Below, piece by piece: positions 17,361-26,043 of a DNA stretch of 60,542 nt (position 1 is its first letter; each line of letters starts with the position of its first letter). The notes beneath the pieces were generated by a model. That model saw nothing but the letters and a program-made list of their open reading frames with translations, had not been told where the DNA came from and searched no databases. The translations under genes and the position numbers were made by a program. Location of the stretch: contig JABJAL010000094.1 of the NCBI GenBank assembly GCA_018669005.1, positions 1 to 60,542 on the forward strand, given 5' to 3'. The stretch is from Nitrospinaceae bacterium. Its GTDB lineage: Bacteria; UBA8248.

Positions 17361-19040
17361 ATGGCGCAGGTTCATCTTGAAACAGATGTCCTCATTGTAG
17401 GCGGTGGGCTTGCGGGTCTTCGAGCTGCTATTTCAGCCGCCGAGACAGGGGCGAAAGTCACTCTGACCTGCAAACGCCAATCGGGTCGAAGCGGTAATAC
17501 GCTCGTCGCTGCTTGCGGCATGTCGGCGGTTTCAAGCCTTATCGATCCGGAAGACACCCTTGAAAGTCATTATCGGGACACCTTGTCCGCAGGCAAAGGC
17601 ATATGTGACCCCAAACTTGTCCGGCTATTAGCTGAACATGCAGAAGAAGAAGTATTCGCTCTTGAGCAATTCGGGGTAGCGTTCATACGGGATAAGGAGA
17701 AAAAGTTACTGAGCGGTCAGGCTCCCGGCCATAATAAGCGTCGGAACATTCGCACAGAAGCCGGTAACCTGCCCACAAATGCACGAGGCCAATCCATCAC
17801 CCTTCCGCTTCTCGAACACGCAGAAAAATTAGGCGTCACCATTCTGGACCACACGCCAGTACTCCGGATGATTTCCATGGATGGGCGCCTCGCCGGCGCC
17901 ATCGCTTTAAAGGAAGACGAAAATCGCTTCATTCTCATCCACGCCAAATCGGCCATTATCGCAGCTGGAGGCGCGGGTCAGATATTCTCTAATACAAACA
18001 ATACTGCTGACATCACAGGCGACAGCTACGCCTTGGCCATCGGCGCTGGCGCCGAATTGCGAGACATGGAGTTTTGCCAGTTTTATCCCAACTGGGGTAT
18101 TGATCCGATTCGCACAACTATCACCAGCCTCATCATGGGCGATGGTGCGGTTTTCCGAAATAAAGAGTGGGAGCGTTTCATGACCCGCTATTATCCTGCC
18201 TCCAAGGACATGGCCACACGAGATGAAACGAGTCTTGCTATTTTCCGTGAAGTACAGGCAGGCAGAGGCGTTAAAGGAGGTGTCTATCTCGACGCTACGG
18301 AAGTGGCGCAAAGTAAAATTGACGCCGAATACCGCTACCTGAACGAGGCTATGCAAAAACTGGGTCAGGATCTCCACGAAGATCCCGTCGTCGTTTCTCC
18401 CGTTGTTCATTACTGGATGGGGGGGATCTCCGTGAATGAAAATCTCGAAACTAAGACAAGCGGCCTGTTTGCAGCAGGAGAAGCATGTGGAGGGACACAC
18501 GGCGCGAATCGTCTCGGTGGAAACGCCTTTACAGAATGTATTGTGTTTGGTGCTCGCTCGGGACGTGCAGCGGCAGAATACGCCATGTCACAAAATTCAC
18601 CTCCACACATTTCCGAAACGGAAATCGACGAGATTCCTACAAACTTAAATGTTTCAGATACCAAGCCCGAACTAGCCAACCTAAAGCGCGAGCTCAAAGA
18701 TCTGATGTGGGAAAAAAGCGGAATTGTGCGCAACGAGGAGAGCCTGACTCAGGCTCTCAATGGTATTCTAAAAATTCGCTTGCAGACCAGAGATAATGTA
18801 ATAAGCCAGCCTATTCACCTCATACGCCGCTTCGAGCTACTCAGCATGCTTGATTCTTCCGAAGCAACGGTTCGCTCCGCCCTCCTTCGCAAAGAATCAC
18901 GTGGCTCTCACTTCAGAGAAGATTTTTCCAAACAAGACGATCTTCATTGGCTCGGCAGCGTATTCGTTCACAAAACTGAGGAAGGTTGCAAGACTCGATT
19001 TCAACCCGTTCGGATTGAGGAAAAAGTTCCTACCTCCTGA
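17361..19040 (+). CDS. FAD-binding flavoprotein, fumarate reductase/aspartate oxidase family
   Basis: 559 residues. The FAD dinucleotide motif GGGLAGLRAAISAAE begins at about residue 14, then QSGRSGNT, AAGGAGQIF, the active-site region HYWMGGISVNEN, and the C-terminal FAD motif GLFAAGEACGG followed by HGANRLGGNAFTECIVFG. This is the succinate dehydrogenase/fumarate reductase flavoprotein family, which also holds L-aspartate oxidase and APS reductase alpha. No Fe-S partner gene is adjacent, so a soluble oxidase or dehydrogenase role is more likely. AGGAGGT precedes the ATG. It opens a four-gene plus-strand unit with an SMP-30 lactonase, an LLM oxidoreductase and a PEP-mutase-fold protein, with gaps of 50 to 100 bases. 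Confidence 0.92.
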   Translation: MAQVHLETDVLIVGGGLAGLRAAISAAETGAKVTLTCKRQSGRSGNTLVAACGMSAVSSLIDPEDTLESHYRDTLSAGKGICDPKLVRLLAEHAEEEVFALEQFGVAFIRDKEKKLLSGQAPGHNKRRNIRTEAGNLPTNARGQSITLPLLEHAEKLGVTILDHTPVLRMISMDGRLAGAIALKEDENRFILIHAKSAIIAAGGAGQIFSNTNNTADITGDSYALAIGAGAELRDMEFCQFYPNWGIDPIRTTITSLIMGDGAVFRNKEWERFMTRYYPASKDMATRDETSLAIFREVQAGRGVKGGVYLDATEVAQSKIDAEYRYLNEAMQKLGQDLHEDPVVVSPVVHYWMGGISVNENLETKTSGLFAAGEACGGTHGANRLGGNAFTECIVFGARSGRAAAEYAMSQNSPPHISETEIDEIPTNLNVSDTKPELANLKRELKDLMWEKSGIVRNEESLTQALNGILKIRLQTRDNVISQPIHLIRRFELLSMLDSSEATVRSALLRKESRGSHFREDFSKQDDLHWLGSVFVHKTEEGCKTRFQPVRIEEKVPTS

Positions 19041-19097
19041 ATAGGCGTACCGCCAGCTATTCTCTAAATAAGACATTTTAAGAATGGAGAAAATTAA

Positions 19098-20012
19098 GTG
19101 GGTATTGAAATCAGGGATGATCGTTTTTTGGAGATCGTCAATGAAAACGCAAAGGTTGATCAACTCCTGACAGGATTCTTATTCACCGAAGGTCTGGCTT
19201 GGCATCCATACGAACGACACCTCACATTTTCAGATATCCGGGGAGATGAAATGTTCAGGTGGCACCCGGATGACTCGGAACGAAAAGGAGAGCTCAACAG
19301 CTACAGGAAACCTTCGAGCAAGGCAAATGGAAGCACTTACGATCTCGAAGGCCGTCTTCTCACTTGCGAGCACGTAAGCAGCCGGGTCGTTCGCGAGGAA
19401 CACGATGGGTCCCTAACCACCATCGCTAGCCATTACGGGGACAAAGAGATTAACAGCCCAAATGACATCATCGTCAAAAGCAACGGTCGCATCTACTTCA
19501 CCGATCCCCCATCTGGGCGCACCTCCCGCTCGGGGGTCGAGCGACCACAGGATCTCGATTTCCAAGGTTTCTTCCGAGTAGACCCGGACGGAAAAAATAT
19601 TACTCTCCTGGACTACGAAGGCTACATCGTGCCCAACGGGCTGTGTTTTTCGCTAGATGAATCGAAACTTTTTGTTAACGACACCAGACGCGATCATATC
19701 CGCGTCTACGATGTTACACCTGAAGAAAAGGTAACTGGCGGTGAAGTCTGGGCAAAAACAACACCTGGCCCAGAAGGTGTGGAAGGCTATCCCGACGGCA
19801 TGAAAATCGACAGCATGGGGAACCTTTATTGCACAGGTCCCGGTGGTATTCATGTTTTCACTCCCGATGCTACTTGCATGGGAGTCATCAGAACACCGGA
19901 GAAGCCTAGCAATATGACTTGGGGTGGACACGACATGCAGACACTTTTCATGTCTGCCTTCACGTCCATTTACCACACTCGGGTAAAAATTCCGGGACGG
20001 AAATTATTTTAA
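19098..20012 (+). CDS. SMP-30/gluconolactonase family protein
   Basis: 304 residues, a six-bladed beta-propeller lactonase. Metal-ligand positions are seen as FTEGLAW (Glu), NSPNDIIV (Asn), VPNGLCFS (Asn) and EGYPDGMKID (Asp). Such enzymes hydrolyse sugar lactones and other lactones with a divalent metal. The start is GTG at 19098 with GGAG upstream. It follows the flavoprotein by 57 bases and precedes the luciferase-like gene by 50 bases. A flavoprotein that makes a lactone and a lactonase that opens it would be a natural pair, but that is inference. Confidence 0.92.
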   Translation: MGIEIRDDRFLEIVNENAKVDQLLTGFLFTEGLAWHPYERHLTFSDIRGDEMFRWHPDDSERKGELNSYRKPSSKANGSTYDLEGRLLTCEHVSSRVVREEHDGSLTTIASHYGDKEINSPNDIIVKSNGRIYFTDPPSGRTSRSGVERPQDLDFQGFFRVDPDGKNITLLDYEGYIVPNGLCFSLDESKLFVNDTRRDHIRVYDVTPEEKVTGGEVWAKTTPGPEGVEGYPDGMKIDSMGNLYCTGPGGIHVFTPDATCMGVIRTPEKPSNMTWGGHDMQTLFMSAFTSIYHTRVKIPGRKLF

Positions 20013-20062
20013 AATGGACATCTTATTGCCATATCCATACCTGTAGTCAATAAGGAAATAAA

Positions 20063-21082
20063 ATGGGAATCACTCTTGGTATTCGTCTCGCACCCATCCA
20101 CCCCCCTCAAAAATTGGCTGAGGCTGCAGCTGAGTGCGAGCGGGCCGGATTTGATGCAGCGTGGGTCACCGATACACCGCTTATCGCAGGGCGCTGGGGC
20201 GACCCCTATGTCTGTCTCGCATTGATGGCAGAAAAAACAAAAAATCTGAGAGTTGGGACCGGCGTAACCAATCCTTACATGAGACATTTCCCCGCCGTAG
20301 CGGCGGCTGGAGCAAGTTTGCACGATCTTTCTGGTGGTCGTTTTATTCTTGGAATCGGCGCGGGCAATTCTGCCGCCAGGGCACTAGGATTTTCCCAGGG
20401 AAAACTTGGTCGGCTCCGGGATTTCACTCGGTCTCTCAGAACCCTTTTTAAAGAGGGTGCATGTACGTTCGATGGCATGGTTCAAGAGCTCTACCCTCCC
20501 CGACCGGTTCCCGTTCATGTCGCGGCCATGGGACCAAAAACCATCGAATTTGCCGGGGCTGAGGCTGACGGTGTTATTTTCAACGTCGGAGCAAGCGTTA
20601 AGACCCTTGGATGGGCGATGGAAATCCTTCGGAAAGGCGCCAAGAAAGCAGGGCGAGATATTTCAGAAATTGAGGTTATTGCTGCGGTACACAGCGCAGC
20701 CGGACAGGATCGGGCAACATCGATTCGTAACGTGCGCCCTTTGATTGGTCTTTTTTATCATCTCGCACCTCACGTTCTAGAAATTGCGGGTTTCCCCATT
20801 GAAGCCGCGAAAAAAACCAGCCCGACCAATGTCTATCCTGATATCACTCATGCGCTGGATCCGGATGAAGCGAGTCGGGCCACCGAGTTCATTCCCGACG
20901 AAGTGGTTGAAGAGCTTGCCTTGATAGGCACGCCAGACGAGTGGACAAATCGCCTTGTGATGATGGAAAAATTGGGAATTAACCACGTACAAATACGGGG
21001 GCCAGAGTCTTACTCTATGCCTGACCCGGAAATTTCCTATTGCCGCGATGAGATCATTCCTCGTCTTCGTCAGGAACGATAA
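20063..21082 (+). CDS. Luciferase-like (LLM class) flavin/F420-dependent oxidoreductase
   Basis: 339 residues of the luciferase-like monooxygenase TIM barrel. It starts with LGIRLAP and carries AGFDAAWVTDTPL, LRVGTGVTNPYMRHP-like sequence (RHFPAVAAAGASL), LSGGRFILGIGAGNSAARALGF and VHVAAMGPKTIEFAG. This pattern, with GIGxGN, is typical of the F420-dependent branch (methylene-tetrahydromethanopterin reductase-like), though FMN-dependent members look alike. AAGGAAA precedes the ATG. It is third in the four-gene operon starting at 17361. The substrate is unknown; no F420 biosynthesis gene is present in the window. Confidence 0.92.
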   Translation: MGITLGIRLAPIHPPQKLAEAAAECERAGFDAAWVTDTPLIAGRWGDPYVCLALMAEKTKNLRVGTGVTNPYMRHFPAVAAAGASLHDLSGGRFILGIGAGNSAARALGFSQGKLGRLRDFTRSLRTLFKEGACTFDGMVQELYPPRPVPVHVAAMGPKTIEFAGAEADGVIFNVGASVKTLGWAMEILRKGAKKAGRDISEIEVIAAVHSAAGQDRATSIRNVRPLIGLFYHLAPHVLEIAGFPIEAAKKTSPTNVYPDITHALDPDEASRATEFIPDEVVEELALIGTPDEWTNRLVMMEKLGINHVQIRGPESYSMPDPEISYCRDEIIPRLRQER

Positions 21083-21152
21083 ATACACCTATAAATTAGG
21101 GAGTTACTTTTTTAGAAACTTAATGATTTTTTTTCATTCGGAGAATCCGACA

Positions 21153-22052
21153 ATGACAAGCACTCCAGCACGTATAAAATTCCAAGAACTTATTTCCGGC
21201 TCAAAATTCATTCCCTCCCTAGGCGTTTGGGATCCTTACACTGCGAGAGTAGCCGAATCAATGGGGATTGAATGCGTACATTTGGGCGGATACCAGATGG
21301 GCGCCGCCCTGGTAACGAGCGAGCCCCTAATGACACAGACAGAGGTAGCGAATATTACCCGCTATGTGACTGCCGCCGTAAAAATCCCCGTCGTGGTTGA
21401 TGTGGGTGCTGGCTTTGGGGAGCCGCTTCACGTCATGCGGATGACAAGGGAAATGGAAGGGACGGGAGCCGCTTGCCTTCAGATAGAGGACCAGATTTTT
21501 CCTAAGCGTGCCCACTATCATAAAGGCATCGAACATACCGTCTCCACCGAGGAATTTATCGCTAAAATCAAGGCGGTCGTAGCTGCCCGCACAGATCCAA
21601 GTATGGCGATTCTTGCTCGAACTGATGTCATGCGAACGAAAGGCTACAAAGAGGGTGTGGAATGCGCGAATCTGTGCCTTCAGGCAGGCGCCGACATGAT
21701 AATGTGCGCCCCGAACACCTTGAAGGAGGCTGAGAACACACCGAAGGACATTGAAGGGCCTGTCTTTTATATCAACAGCGAGGGCAATCGGTTTGGAAGG
21801 CCTGTTTTCACAGCGAAGGAATTCCAAGAACTCGGCTACAGAATGGCCAGCTACCCAACGGCCTTGCTATGCCCCATCACACAAGAGATGAAACGCGTGA
21901 TATCAAATCTTGTCGAGAATGGAGATACCGGTCTACCCCAGGATAAAATGATCGGCTGGCGGGACGAGATTGAAGAAATCATCGGCCTCGACGAACTCTA
22001 TAAAATCGAAAGCGATACTGTGGAATCCGGGGACATGAGTGCACCGACATAA
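21153..22052 (+). CDS. Isocitrate lyase/PEP mutase superfamily protein
   Basis: 299 residues. Visible superfamily features are the PSLGVWDPYTARVAE N-terminus, VVDVGAGFG (metal-binding Asp), LQIEDQIFPKRAHYHKG and ILARTDV. In true isocitrate and methylisocitrate lyases the KR is followed by Cys-Gly-His; here the sequence is KRAH, so the catalytic Cys is missing and those two activities are unlikely. The protein probably cleaves or forms a C-C bond in another 2-hydroxy or oxo acid. ATG at 21153 with GGAGAAT upstream is chosen; an earlier in-frame start at 21048 would overlap the LLM gene. It is the last gene of the unit starting at 17361 and is convergent with a CocE-type gene. Confidence 0.9.
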   Translation: MTSTPARIKFQELISGSKFIPSLGVWDPYTARVAESMGIECVHLGGYQMGAALVTSEPLMTQTEVANITRYVTAAVKIPVVVDVGAGFGEPLHVMRMTREMEGTGAACLQIEDQIFPKRAHYHKGIEHTVSTEEFIAKIKAVVAARTDPSMAILARTDVMRTKGYKEGVECANLCLQAGADMIMCAPNTLKEAENTPKDIEGPVFYINSEGNRFGRPVFTAKEFQELGYRMASYPTALLCPITQEMKRVISNLVENGDTGLPQDKMIGWRDEIEEIIGLDELYKIESDTVESGDMSAPT

Positions 22053-22125
22053 AGACACAGACGCATATTCGGGCAGAATGGAATTCCAAGTGATGCGAAA
22101 TTTAGGCTGAATCTGCTAGCTTGCC

Positions 22126-23772
22126 TTATCTGGGTATGACTGAGGCGAGGAGATACGATCCTCCTCCTCCTTCAATTACAGTGTTCTCTGCCCTAATCGG
22201 CAAAGTATCCAGATAAGCTACGCGGTCCACCGCCGAGGCACAGCTTGCAATCTCCAACCGAATCCGGTGGCCAGGCTGGAATAGATTGCCTGTGGGCACT
22301 ATCTCGATCTCAAAAACTTCCTCTTGATTCGGCGTAAGAGGAACCGAACGGGTGTGCGGATGCCATGGTCTGCCGGGCCGCGATTTTTCTTCGTCCAGTT
22401 CGCGGTGCGAGGCACGTAGGCAACCCCTGGTTAAAATTCTAGTCTCACCGCTCGGTGATTCATCAAGCAACGTCACGATCCAGTCGGTGTCCTCAATGCT
22501 CGACCTTGCCACGAGGTGCATGGATAGAGGCCCGGTCAACTCCATTGGCGAAGACATGGGCTCGGTCCGGTAAACGAGGCGAGGATTCCCGTAGCGCCAC
22601 TCATTGTTCATGGGATCGTTGACATAGGTTCGCTCAACTTGGGCGCCACCGTTTTCCGAAAGGCTTCCCTCAAGTCCTCCAGAGCTACCCCCAAGGAAGA
22701 ATTTTTTCCACTCCGCCCGCGCCGGCGGCCATTCGGCCTCACCGCGCCAGCGATTCTCGCCCTCAATATAAAGTTGAATTGGTGGGCCGTCCATGACACC
22801 CGTGTCCATTCCCTTCAACCAATGGTCATACCAGCGAAGAGACTCCATGTGATAGGCCGCAAAAGGCCGCCAAGGATGAGGCTTGGGCCCGATGAGCATT
22901 CGCTTCGGGATATCACCCACCCCTTCCCAACCGGCAAATGCACCCGGCAAATGATCCCAATAAAAAGACCAGTCGGAACCAAAGTAAGTAGGAATTTTAA
23001 TTTTATCGATGTGAGGCTGAGGAGAAACTGTCCAATGATGCTCCCCGTCAAAGGGCTGCTCAAAACCGAGACCATCCCGCATCATCTCTTGCAGACCAGA
23101 CAAATCTTTCGAGCGCCCACTACTGAAATGGAGATTACTCATTGCCGAGAACCACATCCACATATAGCCGGTTTGGGGAATTCCGCCTGGGTAGTAGAGG
23201 TGTCGGTATTTATCTGTCCAGGCGTCATATGGAAAAATCGCTTTTAGGGGCTCAGGCTGATGGATGGCGGCCAAAAGCATGACGAGAGAAAAGTAGGAGC
23301 ATCCCACCATCCCTACAGATCCGTTACACCAGGGCTGCGAGGCCGCCCAATCAATCAACTCAATAAAATCCTGCTGCTCGATAGGCCCACGATTATCAAA
23401 TTTTCCCCCTGAATCGTTTGTTCCCCGAGAATCGACAATAATATGGACATACCCTCTGGGTACCCAGAACTCGGTAATGCCCGCTTCATTTTGGGCAATA
23501 GGCACGTCAGTTATTTGAAGATCTTTTGTGTAGGGTGAGATCGCCAAAAGCGCCGGAAATTTTTGGCCCGCCGCTCTTGGACGATAGACATCCGCAGCAA
23601 GACGAACCCCGTCGAGCATAGGGATACGCAGATTAGTGTCCGCCTGGATATTGTAAATAGGTGCAGATTGCTCTCTAACTTTTGGCGGCTCGTCAAACGG
23701 CCATTGAGGCCATACAGCCGGGTGAATATGCCGTAAGCGCTCCGGATCTGAGTTTTGAGAGTTTGCACCCAT
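22126..23772 (-). CDS. CocE/NonD family hydrolase
   Basis: 548 residues of the X-Pro dipeptidyl-peptidase S15 / cocaine-esterase family. The alpha/beta-hydrolase core has the nucleophile in VGMVGCSYFS (Ser of CSY), preceded by the family's VIVDSRGTNDSGG stretch, and the C-terminal jelly-roll domain carries ELTGPLSMHL and FQPGHRIRLEI. Members hydrolyse esters or amides, often acylated xenobiotics or beta-lactam side chains. The usual GxSYxG has Ser in place of the last Gly. ATG at 23772 fits the AAAGGA site better than the in-frame TTG at 23781. A second, different CocE-type enzyme is at 27724. No signal peptide is obvious. Confidence 0.93.
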   Translation of the reverse strand: MGANSQNSDPERLRHIHPAVWPQWPFDEPPKVREQSAPIYNIQADTNLRIPMLDGVRLAADVYRPRAAGQKFPALLAISPYTKDLQITDVPIAQNEAGITEFWVPRGYVHIIVDSRGTNDSGGKFDNRGPIEQQDFIELIDWAASQPWCNGSVGMVGCSYFSLVMLLAAIHQPEPLKAIFPYDAWTDKYRHLYYPGGIPQTGYMWMWFSAMSNLHFSSGRSKDLSGLQEMMRDGLGFEQPFDGEHHWTVSPQPHIDKIKIPTYFGSDWSFYWDHLPGAFAGWEGVGDIPKRMLIGPKPHPWRPFAAYHMESLRWYDHWLKGMDTGVMDGPPIQLYIEGENRWRGEAEWPPARAEWKKFFLGGSSGGLEGSLSENGGAQVERTYVNDPMNNEWRYGNPRLVYRTEPMSSPMELTGPLSMHLVARSSIEDTDWIVTLLDESPSGETRILTRGCLRASHRELDEEKSRPGRPWHPHTRSVPLTPNQEEVFEIEIVPTGNLFQPGHRIRLEIASCASAVDRVAYLDTLPIRAENTVIEGGGGSYLLASVIPR

Positions 23773-23890
23773 AGCAGACAAATTCCTTTCTGATAAGAAA
23801 ACAAATCAGATAACATCTCGAATTTTTCTAAATATTATGCCTTTTGTGACCTATCCAACGACTCCTCCGATGTGGCCGCACCCCACTATA

Positions 23891-24841
23891 TCAAATCGTC
23901 TTGTAGAACTCAGTGAGCCCAGACTCATCCAGTACACTTCGAATGGCTGCGCGATCTCGTTCGTCAAACGTCCTGTGCGGCGGCCTGATGACACAGGGCC
24001 GGGAGAGAACACCCAGCATATGGAGCGCCTCCTTTATGAACGCGGCGTTGTTCACTCCAGGGGTGTTATAGAACATGTTCACCACAGGATGGACTCGGTC
24101 ATTAACCGCACGCGCAGCAGATAGGTCGTCGCGCCAGAAGGCTTCGATCAACTCCACCATCCAGTGCGGCATTAAGGTACCCAAGCTGATGAGAGAACCA
24201 TCGTTGTGCCCCAATGCGCCACAAGGGAAGAGCAACACATCCGAGGAATTCAAGATCGAGATTCGCCGCTTAGCTCCAAGCAGAGCGATAAGATCTTTCT
24301 CGTAGAGTCGATAATCTCCCACAGCGTCTTTCACCGCCACTACGGCCTCTATTTCGGCGAGCCGGGCCATGGTCTCCGCACTATAATTGTTCCCTTGGCC
24401 GATCATGTGCTGGAATAAAACGATGGGGATATCAACTGCCTCCGCTAGGGAGCGAATGAATGCGACCGGTTCATCGGGACCCCGATTACTAACACCTCGA
24501 AACAACGGAGGTGGCAGGACAAGCACCGCCGCCGCACCAGAGGCCTTTGCGTCCCCCATCTGTTCGACATAATCGCGGGTACAGAGCCCGGACACCCCGG
24601 CGATGACTAGTATCTGCCCGCCCGCCTCCTCCACGTGAATCTGTGTCACCAGGTCACGCTCCTCACGCGTGAGAGCCCACGCGTCCCCGGCGTGGCCGTT
24701 GCAGGCAAGCCCCGAGACCCCGCGAACCCCCATCAGGAAACGGATTAGGATGCGGAGATCTTCCTCGTCTATACTAAAATCTTCGCGACATGGAAGAACT
24801 GTGGCGGGAAACAGACCCCGCCAAGGATTCGAGACCGACAT
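23891..24841 (-). CDS. Dihydrodipicolinate synthase (DapA) family aldolase
   Basis: 316 residues, an (alpha/beta)8 barrel class I aldolase. The Schiff-base Lys is visible in VVAVKDAVGDY, and GVRGVSGLACNGHAGDA matches the N-terminal substrate-loop region. The usual catalytic Tyr in the YN(x)P motif is replaced: the strand reads VLFQHMIGQGN, with Gln where the Tyr is expected. True DHDPS activity is therefore doubtful; an aldolase or dehydratase acting on another oxo acid is more likely. ATG at 24841 has GAAGGTG upstream, while a longer reading from 24883 has none. It is divergent from the EamA gene at 24978 and 118 bases upstream of the CocE gene on the same strand. Confidence 0.9.
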   Translation of the reverse strand: MSVSNPWRGLFPATVLPCREDFSIDEEDLRILIRFLMGVRGVSGLACNGHAGDAWALTREERDLVTQIHVEEAGGQILVIAGVSGLCTRDYVEQMGDAKASGAAAVLVLPPPLFRGVSNRGPDEPVAFIRSLAEAVDIPIVLFQHMIGQGNNYSAETMARLAEIEAVVAVKDAVGDYRLYEKDLIALLGAKRRISILNSSDVLLFPCGALGHNDGSLISLGTLMPHWMVELIEAFWRDDLSAARAVNDRVHPVVNMFYNTPGVNNAAFIKEALHMLGVLSRPCVIRPPHRTFDERDRAAIRSVLDESGLTEFYKTI

Positions 24842-24977
24842 GACTAGCACCTTCAATTTCAGGATTTCCCAACGATTCCACATTCACAAGATATGGAGAT
24901 TTTGACCCTGTATCTTAGTGTTTTCAAGTGGGCTTTTCATTAATTACTAATTTTCTTTCTCGATTGGATGGCTCTCA

Positions 24978-25856
24978 TTGCTCGAATCTCTACATCCCAA
25001 CCTCGTTTCCTTCATCGCCGCGATATTCGTAGCGATTGCCCAGATGATGTACCGTCTGGCCTTGACTCGACTGAGCCCCGCCATCACGGCTTTGATGCTG
25101 AATATCTTCACGGCTATCTTCGCGGTTGGGCTCTATCTAATCGGGGAAGGGGCAAAAGCATGGCCTTTGGCCGCCCTACTCTGGTTTGCCCTTGTTGGCG
25201 TGTTTGGAAATGCAGGGGGGCGTTACTTAAGCCTTCTGGGTGTGAACCTAATAGGTCTTTCACGAAATCAGGTGATGGTACAAACAGTCCTGATTTGGTC
25301 TTCTCTACAGGGTATTTTTTTCCTCGGGGAACAAATGACAATAGGGATTGCCATCGGCACCCTAGCCATTATGTGTGGCGCAATCTTACTTCTCTATGAT
25401 CGAAAGGCTGAAAAGATTCGTGCGCCCCTCTTGTATTACTTCATTCCCGTGTTCGCGTCTTTTCTTTTTTCTTTGACATTCGTTTTCCGAAAATATGGCA
25501 TTGTCTTGCTCCCCTCAATCCCAATTGGGGTTGCCATATCTACCGGCTCGGGGGCTTTGCTAATGGCCGCCATAATGCCCTTCACCAAAAAAGGTGCCAC
25601 CAAGCGCTGGGACCCTCGAGGTATGCTCATCATCTTCCTCGGAACGATGGTCAACTTCGTTGCCACAATCTTCTTCTGGTCCGCTATTCAAAGAGGCGAA
25701 ATCGTTCAGGTAATTCCTATCAACCGCCTGTCGGTTCTTATTGTAATCTTCCTCTCCTGGTTCTTCGTGCAAAAACAAGAAGTCGTCACTTGGCGTATCG
25801 CCTTAGGAGGTGCCGTCTCCGTAGTGGGTGCTTTTGCGGTCGTGTGGGGGAAATGA
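24978..25856 (+). CDS. EamA/DMT family transporter
   Basis: 292 residues with about ten hydrophobic segments, two EamA repeats, ending VVGAFAVVWGK. It belongs to the drug/metabolite transporter superfamily of inner-membrane exporters. TTG at 24978 is the only reasonable start and lacks a clear ribosome-binding site. A paralogue at 57956-58852 starts with ATG a few codons earlier (MIGWPSL); here the same codon reads TCG before IGWLSL, so the original start may have been lost by mutation. By eye the two proteins are about 70% identical (shared SLHPN, GLSR, WSSLQG, IAIGTLAIMCGAILLLYDR, IPINRLSVLIV). The exported compound is unknown. Confidence 0.88.
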   Translation: MLESLHPNLVSFIAAIFVAIAQMMYRLALTRLSPAITALMLNIFTAIFAVGLYLIGEGAKAWPLAALLWFALVGVFGNAGGRYLSLLGVNLIGLSRNQVMVQTVLIWSSLQGIFFLGEQMTIGIAIGTLAIMCGAILLLYDRKAEKIRAPLLYYFIPVFASFLFSLTFVFRKYGIVLLPSIPIGVAISTGSGALLMAAIMPFTKKGATKRWDPRGMLIIFLGTMVNFVATIFFWSAIQRGEIVQVIPINRLSVLIVIFLSWFFVQKQEVVTWRIALGGAVSVVGAFAVVWGK

Positions 25857-25963
25857 AGGCGAGAACCAAATCTCATCTAGCGGTTCTTTGCCGAATTCCT
25901 CATCGCAAATCGACTCGGATCCAGAAAACCAATCGCCAATGACGCATCAATAGTTACAGCACA

Positions 25964-25992
25964 AGCGCAGGCCAAACCGTCTGGCCTGCGCT
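25964..25992. terminator. Strong hairpin between convergent genes
   Basis: A perfect 10-bp inverted repeat, AGCGCAGGCC with GGCCTGCGCT and a 9-base loop, lies between the stop of the EamA gene and the convergent stop of the amidohydrolase gene. There is little T-run on either side, so it may act as a factor-dependent or bidirectional terminator. Confidence 0.45.
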
Positions 25993-26021
25993 GTCCTCTA
26001 AATCAGTTTTAACAAAACTGA

Positions 26022-26043
26022 ACGCTTAAATTTTTATAAGCGT
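26022..26043 (-). terminator. Hairpin at the stop of the amidohydrolase gene
   Basis: A 7-bp inverted repeat (ACGCTTA with TAAGCGT, 8-base loop) touches the stop codon of the minus-strand gene at 26043. A second one (CAGTTTT, loop AAC, AAAACTG) follows immediately at 26004-26020, and a T-stretch lies within it on the minus strand. Together they could end transcription of the three-gene unit starting at 29475. Confidence 0.45.
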
